Assembly (NCBI GenBank): GCA_024331125.1 | Contig: JANDJI010000001.1 | Location: 32,001-96,000 of the forward strand | Length of the DNA: 64,000 nt | Source of the DNA: Nitrospira sp. | GTDB lineage: Bacteria > Nitrospirota > Nitrospiria > Nitrospirales > Nitrospiraceae | Direction of reading: 5' to 3' | Shown: positions 27,183 through 37,167 of the stretch, piece after piece | Layout: each line of letters opens with the position of its first letter | Numbering within the stretch: the first letter of the stretch is position 1 | Made by a program: the position numbers and the translations under genes | The notes under the pieces: model-generated | The model's input: only the letters and a program-made list of their open reading frames with translations | What the model was told of the DNA's origin: nothing | Database searches by the model: none

Positions 27183-27578
27183 ATGAATGATGAGAGATTG
27201 ATCGATTACGTCCGACGAGCGATTCCCGGCCTCATCGCGCTCTATCGGTTCGGCTCACAGGCGAAGGGAGCCGCCCGCTCGGACAGCGACGTAGACCTCG
27301 CCGTGCTTGCGCGCGATCCGATTCCGAATCTGCGCCGCTTTGAGCTTGCCCAGGAATTGGCCGTCCGACTGCATCGCGACGTGGATCTTGTGGACCTACG
27401 CGCCGCATCAACGGTCCTCCGGATGCAAGTGATCTCGACCGGGGAATGCCTGGACGCGCCGGACGAATCAGCCCGGCGAGCATTCGAAATGTACGTCTAT
27501 TCGGACTACGCCCGCCTGAACGAAGAGCGGCGAGAGATTCTCAAAAGAATCGGTGAGAGCGGGCTGGTCTATGGCTGA
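27183..27578 (+). CDS. mntA: MntA-type nucleotidyltransferase antitoxin
   Basis: A 131-residue minimal nucleotidyltransferase with the signature GSQAKGAARSDSDVDLAVLA (GSx10DxD) at about residues 24-43 and a third acidic residue in HRDVDLVDL. In HEPN/MNT type VII toxin-antitoxin modules MntA neutralises HepT by adding AMP to a tyrosine near its active site. Its last eight bases overlap the start of the HEPN gene. It is oriented against the flanking his genes and has its own predicted promoter. Confidence 0.88.
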   Translation: MNDERLIDYVRRAIPGLIALYRFGSQAKGAARSDSDVDLAVLARDPIPNLRRFELAQELAVRLHRDVDLVDLRAASTVLRMQVISTGECLDAPDESARRAFEMYVYSDYARLNEERREILKRIGESGLVYG

Positions 27579-27984
27579 TGATGTCATTCTCAACAAGGCC
27601 GCAAGTATTGAACGGTGCCTTCGCCGCATTGAACAAGAGTACGCCGGTGCCGAGCAGAACCTGATCGGGAATCAAACGAAGCAAGATGCGATCGTTCTCA
27701 ATCTACAGCGGGCCTGCGAAACGGCGATCGATCTGGCCATGTATGTGGTGAGTCGGCGGAAGCTTGGCGTACCGCAGGACAGCCGTGACGCATTCTCCCT
27801 TCTCCACGCCGCGGGCATCCTCCCGGAAGACCTCGCAGCTCGCATGCAACGCATGGTCGGCTTCCGCAACGTGGCGATCCACGAATACACCCGCTTGAAT
27901 CTGGAGATCGTCCAGGCCATCATCACCAAACAACTGGACGATTTCCGTTCGTTTTCAGCCACGATCGTCAAAGTGTGCGCCTGA
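27571..27984 (+). CDS. hepT: HepT-type HEPN ribonuclease toxin
   Basis: A 137-residue helical HEPN protein. The catalytic Rx4-6H motif is RNVAIHEY near residue 110, with the Tyr two residues after the His that MntA-type enzymes modify. RACETAIDLAMYVVSRRKLG and MQRMVGFRN match the DUF86/HepT family. HEPN toxins cleave RNA as dimers. The ATG at 27571 lies within the end of mntA, giving coupled translation. The order antitoxin-toxin and the intact motifs suggest a working module. Confidence 0.88.
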   Translation: MADDVILNKAASIERCLRRIEQEYAGAEQNLIGNQTKQDAIVLNLQRACETAIDLAMYVVSRRKLGVPQDSRDAFSLLHAAGILPEDLAARMQRMVGFRNVAIHEYTRLNLEIVQAIITKQLDDFRSFSATIVKVCA

Positions 27985-28220
27985 ACCCTCTCCGAGTTAA
28001 TTCCGTATCCTAAATCCACTTCCTATGGCGAAGCGAAGAATCGATTCGCGATGCCCCCAAAATACAGAAGCAATTGTGCGGCACTACACTCCTCTTCTCT
28101 CCCTTATAATATTGCCGCCAGACGATGTAATGGTTCCGTTAGTTCTCTGAGCAACGACGGACCAAACCGAAAGCAGTCGGTTTACACCGATCGTGTGCCT
28201 CGACTCTCCTGAAGCAAACA

Positions 28221-28251
28221 GGGGCGGGCTCCTTTTCCAGGAGCCCGCCCC
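28221..28251. terminator. Strong hairpin between convergent hepT and hisB, probable bidirectional terminator
   Basis: A perfect 12-bp stem GGGGCGGGCTCC/GGAGCCCGCCCC with a 7-base loop. It lies 39 bases past the hisB stop (minus), where GTTTGC follows, and 237 bases past hepT (plus), where CTCTTCATAAA follows. The T-tracts are poor but the stem is very strong. The rest of the 27985-28289 gap shows no gene. Confidence 0.7.
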
Positions 28252-28289
28252 TCTTCATAAACCCCTCGCAATCTTTTCACCCTCGAGAC

Positions 28290-28898
28290 TTACAGCATCC
28301 CCTTCGTCGAAAGAACCTTGCCGGCCAGCCGTTCTTCCGGCATTGTCGCCTGATCGAGCGCCTTGGCCAGCCCCTTGAAGACGGCTTCCATGATGTGGTG
28401 CGGGTTGCGGCCGTACATGAAATTCACGTGCAGATTGAGCCCGCCGTGGGTGACGAAGGCCTGGAAGAAATCTTCGAACAAACCGAGATCGAACGACTTG
28501 ATCTTCCGATCCGGCAAAGCGACATTGTAGACGAGGAACGGCCGGCCGCTCAGATCCACGGTCACCTGCGCCAGCGTTTCATCGAGCGGGACCGAAGCGA
28601 AGCCGAATCGTCTGATCCCGGCTTTCTCGCCCAGAGCCTGATGCAACGCCTGCCCCATGACGATGCCCACGTCTTCAACCGTGTGGTGCTCGTCAATATC
28701 CAGATCGCCCTTGGCCTGCACCGTCAAATCGAAGAAACCGTGTTTCGCCAACAACTCCAGCATATGGTCGAAGAAGCGGATGCCCGTATCAATCTTCCCT
28801 TGTCCCATGCCGTCCAACGCCCATTCGACACGGATGTCGGTTTCTTTCGTCGCGCGGTGGACGATGGCCTTGCGTGGCGAAGAGCCGCCGGTATTCAT
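28290..28898 (-). CDS. hisB: Imidazoleglycerol-phosphate dehydratase
   Basis: A monofunctional dehydratase of 202 residues (no HisB phosphatase domain). The two manganese-binding motifs are visible: [11 protein letters not shown] and [17 protein letters not shown], plus [13 protein letters not shown]. The ATG at 28898 overlaps the hisD stop as ATGA. Last gene of the block prfA-prmC-murA-hisG-hisD-hisB. Confidence 0.97.
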   Translation of the reverse strand: MNTGGSSPRKAIVHRATKETDIRVEWALDGMGQGKIDTGIRFFDHMLELLAKHGFFDLTVQAKGDLDIDEHHTVEDVGIVMGQALHQALGEKAGIRRFGFASVPLDETLAQVTVDLSGRPFLVYNVALPDRKIKSFDLGLFEDFFQAFVTHGGLNLHVNFMYGRNPHHIMEAVFKGLAKALDQATMPEERLAGKVLSTKGML

Positions 28899-30178
28899 GA
28901 AAACCTGCTCAGTGCCGACTTGGCGTGCGCGTCGAATCCTTCGATGTGGGCAAGTCGCAACAAGGGATCCTTCACCTTCGCCAATTCCTGCTTCGTGTAA
29001 TGCACAAGATTGCTGATCTTCACGTAGTCGTTCACCGAAAGCGGCGAGAAGAACCGGGCGCTGCTCCCCGTCGGCAGCACGTGATTCGGTCCGGCCACGT
29101 AATCCGCCACCGACGGCGGTGTGTGCCGGCCCAAGAACAGTGCGCCGGCATGGCGGATTTTTTCGAGATAGTCAAAGGGGTTGTCCACGGACAACGTGAC
29201 ATGTTCGGCTGCGATTTGATTGGCCACGTCGATCGCGTCGTCCATCGTCGGGACAACGAACGCGACGGAGTGACGCGCCACCGCCTTCGAGGCGATCTTT
29301 TCCCGCTGAAGCCCTTTCAACTGTTGTTCGATCAACTTGGACACGTCTTTAGCCAGCCGTTCCGATGTCGTCACCAGAAAAACCTGCGCGTCTTCATCGT
29401 GCTCGGCCTCGCACAATAAATCGGCTGCGACGTGGGCGGGATTGGCCTGGTCGTCCGCCACCACCAACAACTCGCTGGGACCAGCGATCATATCGATACC
29501 GACGGTTCCATAGAGCAAACGCTTGGCGGTCGCGACGTAGATGTTGCCGGGACCGACGATTTTGTCCACCTTCTCGATCGTCTTCGTTCCATACGCCAGC
29601 GCCGCCACCGCCTGCACCCCGCCGACTCGATAAATTTCGGTCACACCCGCGATATCGGCCGCGACAAGGAGATAGGGATTGATTCCCCCCCTTTGCGGCG
29701 GCGTGACCATCACGACGCGTCGCACGCCGGCGACCTTGGCCGGAATGGCGCACATCAAGACCGACGACGGATAGACGGCCTTCCCGCCCGGCACGTACAC
29801 GCCGACGGCGTCGACCGGCGTGACGAGTTGCCCCAACGTAGCGTCACCGTCTTGATACATCCAGGTTTTCGTACGTTGACGCTCGTGAAACGCCGTGATC
29901 CGACGCGCCGCGAGCCGCAGCGCATCCCCTTCTTCTTTGCGGATATGGAAATAGGCGTTCTTGATTTCATCCGGCGTGACCTTCAGCTCATCGGGCTTCA
30001 ACGACACTTTGTCGAACTGCTTGGCATATCGCAACACCGCTTTGTCGCCGCCCCGTTCGACGGCCTGGAGAATCGCGCGCACTGTCCTCTCCGCCGAAGC
30101 TCCCGCCGTTTGTCCACGGGAAGAAGCTTTTTTCAGAGCGGACAGGAAACCACGATCAGCTTGAGTCACGATCTTCAT
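28895..30178 (-). CDS. hisD: Histidinol dehydrogenase
   Basis: Oxidises histidinol to histidine in two NAD-dependent steps with Zn2+. 427 residues. Signatures are [26 protein letters not shown], the [21 protein letters not shown] stretch, [14 protein letters not shown], and [14 protein letters not shown] near the C-terminus. It overlaps hisG and hisB by four bases on each side. Confidence 0.97.
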   Translation of the reverse strand: MKIVTQADRGFLSALKKASSRGQTAGASAERTVRAILQAVERGGDKAVLRYAKQFDKVSLKPDELKVTPDEIKNAYFHIRKEEGDALRLAARRITAFHERQRTKTWMYQDGDATLGQLVTPVDAVGVYVPGGKAVYPSSVLMCAIPAKVAGVRRVVMVTPPQRGGINPYLLVAADIAGVTEIYRVGGVQAVAALAYGTKTIEKVDKIVGPGNIYVATAKRLLYGTVGIDMIAGPSELLVVADDQANPAHVAADLLCEAEHDEDAQVFLVTTSERLAKDVSKLIEQQLKGLQREKIASKAVARHSVAFVVPTMDDAIDVANQIAAEHVTLSVDNPFDYLEKIRHAGALFLGRHTPPSVADYVAGPNHVLPTGSSARFFSPLSVNDYVKISNLVHYTKQELAKVKDPLLRLAHIEGFDAHAKSALSRFS

Positions 30179-30873
30179 ACGCGCGCCGCTTTCTCCTTGT
30201 CGGTTCGCAGGGCCTGCTTCCGGCCGTTGGCACGCATCGACTTCCGGCCAGCCGATACCGCCCGCAGTCTTTCGATCAATTCCCGAAGCGGCCGATGTTT
30301 GAGTCGAAAACTCGCCCGATTGACGATCAGACGCGCCGTCGATCGGGCGATGACTTCCAATTCGACGAGATTGTGAGCCCTCAGCGTGTTGCCGGTTTCG
30401 ACCAGATCCACGATCCGATCGGCCAACCCCACGACGGGAGCCAATTCGATCGAGCCATAGAGCTTGATGATTTCGACCGGGACGCCACGCTGATTAAAAA
30501 ACCGTTCGGTGATCTTGGGATACTTGGTGGCGATACGGACCTTTGATGAGAGTCGATCGCGCACCCCCTCTCCTTTGAACGCAGCGACCGAGATTCTACA
30601 CGCTCCAAACCCTAAATCCAACGGCTCATAGACGTCGGTCTCCTGCTCCAGCAACACATCTTTTCCGACAATCCCCGCGTCGGCCCCCCCGTACTCCACA
30701 TAAGTCGGCACGTCGCTGGGGCGAACAATAAGAAAGGTCATCCCGATTGCGGGACACTCAAACACCAAACGCCGACTCTCGCCGGACAACCCTTCCGTGG
30801 GGTAGCCGGCCCGCCGAAACACATCCATCGCCGATTCGATGAGTTTGCCTTTCGATAAGGCAATGGTCAGCAT
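30175..30873 (-). CDS. hisG: ATP phosphoribosyltransferase, short form
   Basis: First step of histidine synthesis. The 232-residue protein starts LTIALSKGKLIESAMDVFRRAG and has EYGGADAGIVGKDVLLEQ and GLADRIVDLVETGNTLRAHNL (PRPP-binding). It ends soon after the catalytic lobes with a basic tail and lacks the ~80-residue C-terminal regulatory domain of the long form. Short HisG enzymes normally need HisZ; no hisZ is present in this window. The hisD start overlaps its stop as ATGA. Confidence 0.95.
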   Translation of the reverse strand: MLTIALSKGKLIESAMDVFRRAGYPTEGLSGESRRLVFECPAIGMTFLIVRPSDVPTYVEYGGADAGIVGKDVLLEQETDVYEPLDLGFGACRISVAAFKGEGVRDRLSSKVRIATKYPKITERFFNQRGVPVEIIKLYGSIELAPVVGLADRIVDLVETGNTLRAHNLVELEVIARSTARLIVNRASFRLKHRPLRELIERLRAVSAGRKSMRANGRKQALRTDKEKAARV

Positions 30874-30890
30874 CCGTTCCTCTTTTCCTC

Positions 30891-32165
30891 TTAATGAGCG
30901 ACCGTCGCCGGTCTCGCACTGCGACGCTCGATCTGCGCCCCCAGGCCGCGCAATTTTTCCTCGATCCGCTCGTATCCCCGATCAAGGTGATACACCCGTT
31001 GCACCTCGGTGACCCCGTCGGCCGCCAGGCCGGCGATGATGAGCCCGGCGCTGGCCCGCAGGTCGGAGGCCATGACCGGCGCCCCGGTCAAACTGGGCCT
31101 TCCCATGACCAGCAGGCGATTGCCTTCGACACGAATATCGGCTCCCATTCGCCGCAATTCTTCCACGTGCATGAACCGGCTCTCGAACACCGTTTCCGTC
31201 ACGACGCTGGCGCCCTCCGCCACACACATCAACGCCACCATTTGCGCCTGCATGTCGGTCGGGAACCCGGGATACGGCAACGTTCTGACGTCCGTTCCCT
31301 TAAGCCTGCGAGGAGCCGTGACCCGCACACACTCCTTTTCCGCGTGGACCTCCGCTCCCGCTTCCTTGAGCTTCATCAGTACGGCCTCAAGATCGACGGA
31401 TCGGCAATGGGTCACCGTCACATCACCCCCCGTCATGGCCCCCGCGGCCAAATAGGTGCCGGCCTCGATCCGATCGGGGATCACTTCATGATCTCCGCCC
31501 CGCAGCGCTGGCACCCCCTCGATCGTGACGACGTCCGTTCCCACTCCATCGATCCGTGCCCCGCGCTTGATCAAGAAACCGGCCAAATCGGCGATCTCCG
31601 GTTCCTTTGCCGCGTTCTCCAACACGGTCGTCCCTTCGGCCAGCGACGCCGCCATCATGAGATTCTCGGTTCCCGTGACCGTCGGGGTATCGCAGTAAAT
31701 TCTCGCGCCCTTCAACCGTTTGGCCGTGGCGGTGATATATCCGTGTTCAAGCGAAATGTCGACACCCAATTTCGCCAATCCGGCCAAATGAAGATTCACG
31801 GGGCGCGATCCGATGGCGCAACCGCCGGGAAGCGACACTTTGGCTCTTCCCCAGCGGGCGACCAACGGTCCCAGTGTCAGAATGGAGGCGCGCATGGTCT
31901 TGACGAGCTCATAGGGAGCCTCTGTGGAACCGATCGAGCCGGCGCGCACGACCACGCGATGGCCTTCATGGGAAACCGTCGCGCCGAAAATGGTCAGCAG
32001 TTTCTCCATGGTGATCACGTCGACCACGCGGGGAACATTGGTGATGACGCAGTCCCCGTCGCTCAGAATCGTGGAGGCCAAGATCGGGAGCGCGGAGTTT
32101 TTCGCCCCGCTGATCCGCACTTCACCCTGCAGCCGATTTCCTCCCGTAATGACGATCGTGTCCAT
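30891..32165 (-). CDS. murA: UDP-N-acetylglucosamine 1-carboxyvinyltransferase MurA
   Basis: Transfers enolpyruvate from PEP to UDP-GlcNAc, the committed peptidoglycan step. 424 residues. The catalytic Cys is in [20 protein letters not shown] (about Cys117), the fosfomycin-sensitive form. [15 protein letters not shown] is the N-terminal substrate motif, and [13 protein letters not shown] and [15 protein letters not shown] complete the second lobe. It lies directly upstream of hisG. Confidence 0.97.
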   Translation of the reverse strand: MDTIVITGGNRLQGEVRISGAKNSALPILASTILSDGDCVITNVPRVVDVITMEKLLTIFGATVSHEGHRVVVRAGSIGSTEAPYELVKTMRASILTLGPLVARWGRAKVSLPGGCAIGSRPVNLHLAGLAKLGVDISLEHGYITATAKRLKGARIYCDTPTVTGTENLMMAASLAEGTTVLENAAKEPEIADLAGFLIKRGARIDGVGTDVVTIEGVPALRGGDHEVIPDRIEAGTYLAAGAMTGGDVTVTHCRSVDLEAVLMKLKEAGAEVHAEKECVRVTAPRRLKGTDVRTLPYPGFPTDMQAQMVALMCVAEGASVVTETVFESRFMHVEELRRMGADIRVEGNRLLVMGRPSLTGAPVMASDLRASAGLIIAGLAADGVTEVQRVYHLDRGYERIEEKLRGLGAQIERRSARPATVAH

Positions 32166-32180
32166 CGACGGCCCGACCCT

Positions 32181-33056
32181 CTATTCCATCCGCTGTACGA
32201 CCACCGTCCGCTCCAGACCGGCTTCATCCTTGACGACCTGCGCCGGACCATAGTCCTTGATTTGCTCGACCATCCGCCGCACGGCCGGGAATTGTCCGCT
32301 CCCGATTTCCATGACGAGAGTCCCCCCCGGCGCAAGATAGTCCAACGATTCTCGCAGCAACCGCTCGTGAAACTCCGTGCCCGACGGTCCGCTCACCAAC
32401 GAAGAGCGAGGCTCAAACCCACGCACCTCCGGCTGCAAATTCGCCCACTCCGCTTCCGCGATATAGGGAGGGTTGGACGCAACGACGTCCACCTTTCCCA
32501 TCAACCCTCGTTCGCGCAGCGGAGACAAAAGATCGCCCTCCATCCACTCGATCTTGTCGGCAACTCCGTGCCGCTCCGCGTTGGCTTTTGCGACCGCCAA
32601 GGCCTCCGGCGAGCGATCCACCGCGAGGATGCGGGCTTTGTCGAGAACGGTGGCCAGCGTCACGGCCACGCAGCCCGACCCGGTCCCCACATCGACCAGC
32701 ACGGCCTCCTTGGCGAAATCAACGACTCTTAAGGCTTCCTGAACGAGCAACTCCGTTTCAGGTCGGGGAATCAACACCGCCGGCGTCACGTGAAACTCCA
32801 GACCGCAAAATTCCTGGGTGCCCAAAATGTATTGCAGCGGCTCACGCGCCGATCGCCTTGACGCCAGAGACGCGACACGGGCCCACGTTTCATCCGAAAC
32901 CGATTGCTCCGCTCGGCTGACCAATTGATGACTCTCCAACCCGAGCACGTGGGAGACGATCCACCGGGATTCTTGATCCGCCTGTTCCACCCCGGCCTGT
33001 GCCAATGTTCGTTTGGTCGCTCCGAGCAATGCCTCGATGGTCCGCGATTCCCTCAT
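32181..33056 (-). CDS. prmC: Release factor glutamine methyltransferase PrmC
   Basis: Methylates the glutamine of the GGQ motif of release factors. 291 residues: an N-terminal helical domain (VSHVLGLESHQLVSR), the SAM motif VLVDVGTGSGCVAVTLAT, and the catalytic VVASNPPYIAEAEW. It is adjacent to its substrate gene prfA. Confidence 0.96.
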   Translation of the reverse strand: MRESRTIEALLGATKRTLAQAGVEQADQESRWIVSHVLGLESHQLVSRAEQSVSDETWARVASLASRRSAREPLQYILGTQEFCGLEFHVTPAVLIPRPETELLVQEALRVVDFAKEAVLVDVGTGSGCVAVTLATVLDKARILAVDRSPEALAVAKANAERHGVADKIEWMEGDLLSPLRERGLMGKVDVVASNPPYIAEAEWANLQPEVRGFEPRSSLVSGPSGTEFHERLLRESLDYLAPGGTLVMEIGSGQFPAVRRMVEQIKDYGPAQVVKDEAGLERTVVVQRME

Positions 33057-33085
33057 GGCAATCCGCCGCCGATCATTTACGCCGT

Positions 33086-34162
33086 TTACGCATTGACGGT
33101 TTCCGTTTGTTGCTGGGCCCTCAACACCGCCACGATTTCGTCGAGATCGCCTTCCATAATCGCATCGAGTTTATGCAGCGTGATCCCCACCCGATGATCC
33201 GTCACGCGATTTTGCGGGAAGTTGTACGTGCGAATTTTTTCGCTCCGGTCGCCGGTTCCCACCTGAGACTTGCGACTTTGAGCGATTTCCGCCTCCTGCT
33301 TCTGCCGCTCCGCTTCGACGATGCGGGCCCGCAACGTTCTCATCGCCTTGGCGCGATTCTTGAGTTGCGACCGTTCATCCTGGCATGAGACGACGACGCC
33401 GGTTGGAATGTGGGTGATGCGAACGGCCGAGTACGTCGTGTTCACGCTTTGGCCGCCGGCGCCGGATGAGCAGAACGTGTCGATCCGCAAATCCTTTGGA
33501 TCAATCTGGACGTCGACTTCATCGACCTCCGGCATGACCGCCACCGTCACGGTCGACGTATGGATTCGTCCCGACGCCTCGGTCACCGGCACCCGCTGCA
33601 CGCGATGGACCCCGGCCTCGTATTTGAAATGGCTGTACGCCCCCTTTCCTTCGATGAGGGCGACGATATTTTTATACCCGCCGATGCCGGTTTCCGACGC
33701 CTCGACGAGATCGACTTTGAATCCCTTCTTTTCCGCATATTTGCCGTAGAGACGAAACAATTCGCCGGCAAACAGGGCCGCCTCCTCGCCGCCTGCGCCG
33801 GCTCGAATTTCCAGCACCACACTCTTTTCATCCCGTGGATCTTTGGGGACCAGAAGCGCCGTAGCCTGCTCCTCCAGTTCGCGACGTCGGCTTTCCAACT
33901 GAGCGGTTTCGTCCTGGGCCATCCGATGAAGTTCATCCCCCGCCGAGGGATCGGCAAGAATCTGCGCGGCTTCTGCCAACTGTTTCTCGACCGCACAATG
34001 GGCTTCGAACAGCTCGGCGATCGGCTCCAGATCGGCTCGCTCTTTCGTCAGTTTTTTCAATTGCGCCGGCTGGTTCGTGACGGACGGATCCATCAACTGA
34101 TCGGTCAGCTCATGAAAGCGCGACGAGGCGGCTTCCCATTTTTTGAGTAACGCGGCTTCCAT
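33086..34162 (-). CDS. prfA: Peptide chain release factor 1
   Basis: Reads UAA and UAG. 358 residues with the stop-recognition PxT in VQRVPVTEASGRIHTS, the peptidyl-hydrolysis motif SGAGGQSVNTTYSAVRITHIPTG (Gln modified by PrmC), and an N-terminal helical domain 1. Separated from rpmE by an intrinsic terminator, so it heads its own operon with prmC, murA and hisGDB. Confidence 0.97.
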   Translation of the reverse strand: MEAALLKKWEAASSRFHELTDQLMDPSVTNQPAQLKKLTKERADLEPIAELFEAHCAVEKQLAEAAQILADPSAGDELHRMAQDETAQLESRRRELEEQATALLVPKDPRDEKSVVLEIRAGAGGEEAALFAGELFRLYGKYAEKKGFKVDLVEASETGIGGYKNIVALIEGKGAYSHFKYEAGVHRVQRVPVTEASGRIHTSTVTVAVMPEVDEVDVQIDPKDLRIDTFCSSGAGGQSVNTTYSAVRITHIPTGVVVSCQDERSQLKNRAKAMRTLRARIVEAERQKQEAEIAQSRKSQVGTGDRSEKIRTYNFPQNRVTDHRVGITLHKLDAIMEGDLDEIVAVLRAQQQTETVNA

Positions 34163-34212
34163 CGGATTCCGGATTCGCTTTTCCGTTCTCCAGTGACGAG
34201 CCCCACAAACAA

Positions 34213-34244
34213 AGAGACCCTGCTTCAGGCGAAACAGGGTCCCT
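34213..34244 (-). terminator. Intrinsic terminator after rpmE
   Basis: Minus strand AGGGACCCTG/CAGGGTCTCT, 10-bp stem, followed by TTGTTTG, 17 bases past the rpmE stop. It separates rho-rpmE from prfA. Confidence 0.75.
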
Positions 34245-34261
34245 CAGTCGTTCAGAGCCCG

Positions 34262-34468
34262 CTACTTGGTTTTTTGGGCGTATTTCTTTCTGAACCGCTC
34301 GACACGTCCCTCCGTGTCGACGATCTTCTGCGTCCCGGTAAAGAACGGATGACAATTGGAGCAAATGTCGACGTTGATGTCGCCCATGGTGCTTCTCGTC
34401 TTAAACGAATTACCGCAGGCGCAATGGACCGTGGCTTCCCGATAGACCGGATGAATTCCCTTCCGCAT
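34262..34468 (-). CDS. rpmE: Ribosomal protein bL31
   Basis: A 68-residue 50S protein, [19 protein letters not shown]. The CxC/CxxC cysteines (CACG and [11 protein letters not shown]) mark the zinc-binding form. [20 protein letters not shown] is the conserved C-terminus. It follows rho on the same strand. Confidence 0.97.
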   Translation of the reverse strand: MRKGIHPVYREATVHCACGNSFKTRSTMGDINVDICSNCHPFFTGTQKIVDTEGRVERFRKKYAQKTK

Positions 34469-34571
34469 AGCTTTATCGCTCCTTACACAAATTTGGATAC
34501 AAAGTCGGCTTCCTCGCCGGCGATCCGCGCGAAGGCCAAGCTCCCTACAGGGTCCGCTTCTCAGACGCAAT

Positions 34572-35819
34572 CTACCGATTCATGGATTGCAAAAACTCCT
34601 GATTGGTCTTCGTGCCCTGAATCTTATCCATCAGGAACTCCATGGCCTCCATGGTACCGAGCGGGCTCAACACTTTGCGCAAGATCCACATCTTGTTCAG
34701 TCGATCCTTATCCACCAGCAATTCTTCCTTGCGCGTGCCCGATTGGCTGATGTCGATGGCCGGGAACAGGCGTTTGTCGGCCAATCGTCGATCCAGATGG
34801 ACCTCCATGTTGCCGGTCCCTTTGAACTCTTCGAAAATCACGTCGTCCATCCGACTGCCCGTGTCCACGAGGGCGGTCGCGATGATGGTCAAACTGCCTC
34901 CGTTCTCGATGTTGCGGGCCGCACCGAAGAATCGCTTGGGCCGTTGCAGCGCGTTGGAGTCGAGTCCGCCCGACAGCACCTTGCCGCTGGGAGGCGCGAT
35001 CGTATTGTAGGCGCGCGCCAACCGCGTGATGCTGTCCAGCAGAATGACGACGTCCCTTTTGTGTTCGACCAGCCGTTTTGCTTTTTCCAGCACCATCTCG
35101 GCGACCTGGGCGTGACGTTGCGCCGGCTCATCGAACGTCGAGCTGATGACTTCCGCCTTCACTTGACGCTGCCAATCGGTCACCTCTTCGGGCCGCTCGT
35201 CGATCAACAAGACGATCAACGTGACCTCCGGATGGTTTTTGAGAATGGCGCGGGCGATCGCCTGAAGGAGCATGGTCTTTCCAGTCCGGGGGGCGGCGAC
35301 GATCAATCCGCGCTGCCCTTTTCCAATCGGCGTCACCAGTTCCATCACGCGCGTGCAGTATTCTTCACGGTCGAATTCCAAGTTGAGCCGTTCTTCCGGG
35401 TAGAGGGGCGTCAGGTTGTCGAACAGGATCTTATCCCGGGCCACTTCGGGATCTTCGTAATTGACCTTCTCGACTTTGAGCAGAGCGAAGTATCGTTCGC
35501 TTTCTTTCGGAGGACGGATCTGTCCGGACACGATATCGCCCGTCCGAAGATTGAACCGTCTGATTTGAGACGGAGAAATATAAATGTCGTCGGGGCCGGG
35601 GAGATAGTTGGAATCCGGAGCGCGCAAAAACCCGAAGCCGTCGGGAAGGGTTTCCAGCACGCCTTCTCCGAACACGACTCCGTTCTTTTCCGTCTGAGCT
35701 TGCAAAATCGCAAAAATCAACTCCTGCTTTCTCAGGTTGGCGGCCCCCTCGATCTTCAGATCCCGAGCCACCTCATTGAGGTCCGCAATCGACTTCTGTT
35801 TCAACTCTGCAAGATGCAT
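34572..35819 (-). CDS. rho: Transcription termination factor Rho
   Basis: Hexameric RNA helicase that ends transcription. 415 residues: Rho_N ([21 protein letters not shown]), cold-shock-like RNA-binding fold ([22 protein letters not shown]), Walker A in [16 protein letters not shown], Walker B in [16 protein letters not shown], and the R/Q-loop region. The ATG at 35819 is preferred for its AAGGGGGGAAGTA upstream; an ATG at 35843 would add eight residues. Upstream are a ~370-base leader, a short ORF and a consensus promoter. Confidence 0.97.
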   Translation of the reverse strand: MHLAELKQKSIADLNEVARDLKIEGAANLRKQELIFAILQAQTEKNGVVFGEGVLETLPDGFGFLRAPDSNYLPGPDDIYISPSQIRRFNLRTGDIVSGQIRPPKESERYFALLKVEKVNYEDPEVARDKILFDNLTPLYPEERLNLEFDREEYCTRVMELVTPIGKGQRGLIVAAPRTGKTMLLQAIARAILKNHPEVTLIVLLIDERPEEVTDWQRQVKAEVISSTFDEPAQRHAQVAEMVLEKAKRLVEHKRDVVILLDSITRLARAYNTIAPPSGKVLSGGLDSNALQRPKRFFGAARNIENGGSLTIIATALVDTGSRMDDVIFEEFKGTGNMEVHLDRRLADKRLFPAIDISQSGTRKEELLVDKDRLNKMWILRKVLSPLGTMEAMEFLMDKIQGTKTNQEFLQSMNR

Positions 35820-36021
35820 TACTTCCCCCCTTGCTACCGACATACGACTCCTCTCGACCCTGGTTTGGTTAGGTTACGGTTGCGCCCACGTTCGCGCTGA
35901 TCGCTTCTGCGAAACATCGCTTCTTAACGGCTATGATCTCCGGATTCGTTTCGACGGCCGACGTTTAGATGTTCTACACGCTTGGTTGAATTGAAATGGA
36001 ATATGTGGGAGTTGCCCGCCT

Positions 36022-36105
36022 CTATGTGAACAGAAGCACGTCCTCCACGATGCTCAACCCATCGGGCACGAACAAAATCTTCGGCTGGCCCACCAACTCT
36101 CTCAT
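36022..36105 (-). CDS. Possible 27-residue leader ORF of rho
   Basis: In the ~510-base gap upstream of rho, an ORF of 27 codons (starting MRELVGQPKILFVPDGL and ending SIVEDVLLFT) begins about 88 bases downstream of the predicted start site of a consensus promoter. Only GCAGGG precedes its ATG, so translation is uncertain. Its composition looks coding-like. Escherichia coli rho also has a short leader ORF (rhoL) in an autoregulated leader; no sequence similarity is claimed. Confidence 0.3.
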   Translation of the reverse strand: MRELVGQPKILFVPDGLSIVEDVLLFT

Positions 36106-36199
36106 CCCTGCGCTTTCAAGAGCTTGGTTCGAGACAGGTTCCTGACTTGAATTCTTTGTTGGAGAGAATGCGCTCACACTGGAATGATCGTTGGGCTAG

Positions 36200-36228
36200 A
36201 TCATACTCAGGCCGTGGCTGGATGTCAA
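36200..36228 (-). promoter_or_regulatory. Consensus sigma70 promoter driving rho
   Basis: Minus strand TTGACA (36228-36223), 17 bases, TATGAT (36205-36200): perfect -35, near-perfect -10 and ideal spacing. The predicted start is near 36193, giving a leader of about 370 bases to rho. Confidence 0.7.
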
Positions 36229-36333
36229 CTACATCTCAATGATCATCTCGATGATCCGCGCCGTCTTGAGAGGGTTTCGTCTGAGCCTCACTTGTTGCCC
36301 GAATCGAAAGTATGTTACACAGCTTCGAACTTT

Positions 36334-36756
36334 ATGTCGGACGATCCTCAATCATACGACGACCACGCCCCGGAGCGGGTTTTTTCGCTTTCCGAAGCCA
36401 ATCGGTTGATCCCGCAGCTTCAGTCCTATCTCACGACCGTCCAACGAAGGAAAGCCGTACTCCTTCACGCTCGTCAAGAAGTCCGGAAGGCGGCGGCCAA
36501 TGCGGCCAATGGAGGCGGCACGGCGGTCGGAGCGCATTACGTCAACAGTCTTCAGGACATCAGCGCAAGCCTTCACGCCATCCATGAGTTGGGAGTCGTC
36601 GTCAAAGACATCGATCTCGGACTGTGCGATTTTCCACATATCCGAGACGGTCGAGTCGTCTATCTGTGCTGGAAGCTCGGTGAGAAAGAAATCCGGTGGT
36701 GGCATGAACTGACAACCGGCTACAAAGATCGCTGCCCCATCGAGGATCACGACTGA
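36334..36756 (+). CDS. DUF2203 family protein
   Basis: About 140 residues. FSLSEANRLIPQLQSYLTTVQRRKAVLL, IHELGVVVKDIDLGLCDFPHIRDGRVVYLCWKLGE and IRWWHELTTGYKDRCPI are the conserved blocks of DUF2203, an uncharacterised cytoplasmic family. The start MSDDPQSYDD at 36334 is chosen because homologues begin shortly before the FSLSEAN block; the frame remains open upstream to 36184 across the rho promoter region. No clear ribosome site. Confidence 0.7.
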   Translation: MSDDPQSYDDHAPERVFSLSEANRLIPQLQSYLTTVQRRKAVLLHARQEVRKAAANAANGGGTAVGAHYVNSLQDISASLHAIHELGVVVKDIDLGLCDFPHIRDGRVVYLCWKLGEKEIRWWHELTTGYKDRCPIEDHD

Positions 36757-36824
36757 TCCGATGCCGTATCTCTTCAACCCCCGTCACACACACAACCCGT
36801 TCGCATGAGGAGCACCGGAGCACT

Positions 36825-37103
36825 ATGACGTTCGCCATTATCGGCTATGATGGTCCCGAGGGAGCAGCCAAACGAACCGTCCACCGACCGGCCCATTTGG
36901 CCAACTTGGAGCGACTGGATAAAGAAGGGCGCGTCCTTCTTGCCGGTCCCCTGACGGACAAAGCCGGCAGTCTCATGGTCTTGGAGTTCGCAAGCCGGGA
37001 AGAGGCCGAACAGTTCGCCCGCACCGATCCCTACACCGTCCACGGCGTGTTCGAACGGATTGAGATCCACCCTTTTCTGCAAGTGCTCCCCAAACCCCGC
37101 TAG
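36825..37103 (+). CDS. YciI family protein
   Basis: A 92-residue ferredoxin-like small protein, with HRPAHLANLERLDKEGRVLLAGPL, GSLMVLEFASREEAEQFARTDPY and VHGVFERIEIHPF matching YciI. The His-Asp-type pair seen in YciI enzymes appears only as HRPAHL. Function unknown. An A/G-rich GGAGCACCGGAGCACT precedes the ATG. Confidence 0.88.
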   Translation: MTFAIIGYDGPEGAAKRTVHRPAHLANLERLDKEGRVLLAGPLTDKAGSLMVLEFASREEAEQFARTDPYTVHGVFERIEIHPFLQVLPKPR

Positions 37104-37167
37104 CGAAAACCCATCCGAAACACCGAGCATCGACTTTCGAGCAGAACACAATGAAAAGAACGGCCCG

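Noticed and set aside
30894..32732. Long plus-strand open frame of ~610 codons opposite murA and prmC
   Set aside because: Shadow of murA/prmC codon bias; low-complexity His/Arg/Asp-rich translation without domains.
36022..36105. Remnant of a larger decayed gene upstream of rho
   Set aside because: The frame could not be extended with coding character in either direction, and a consensus promoter lies immediately upstream; a leader ORF or chance fits better.
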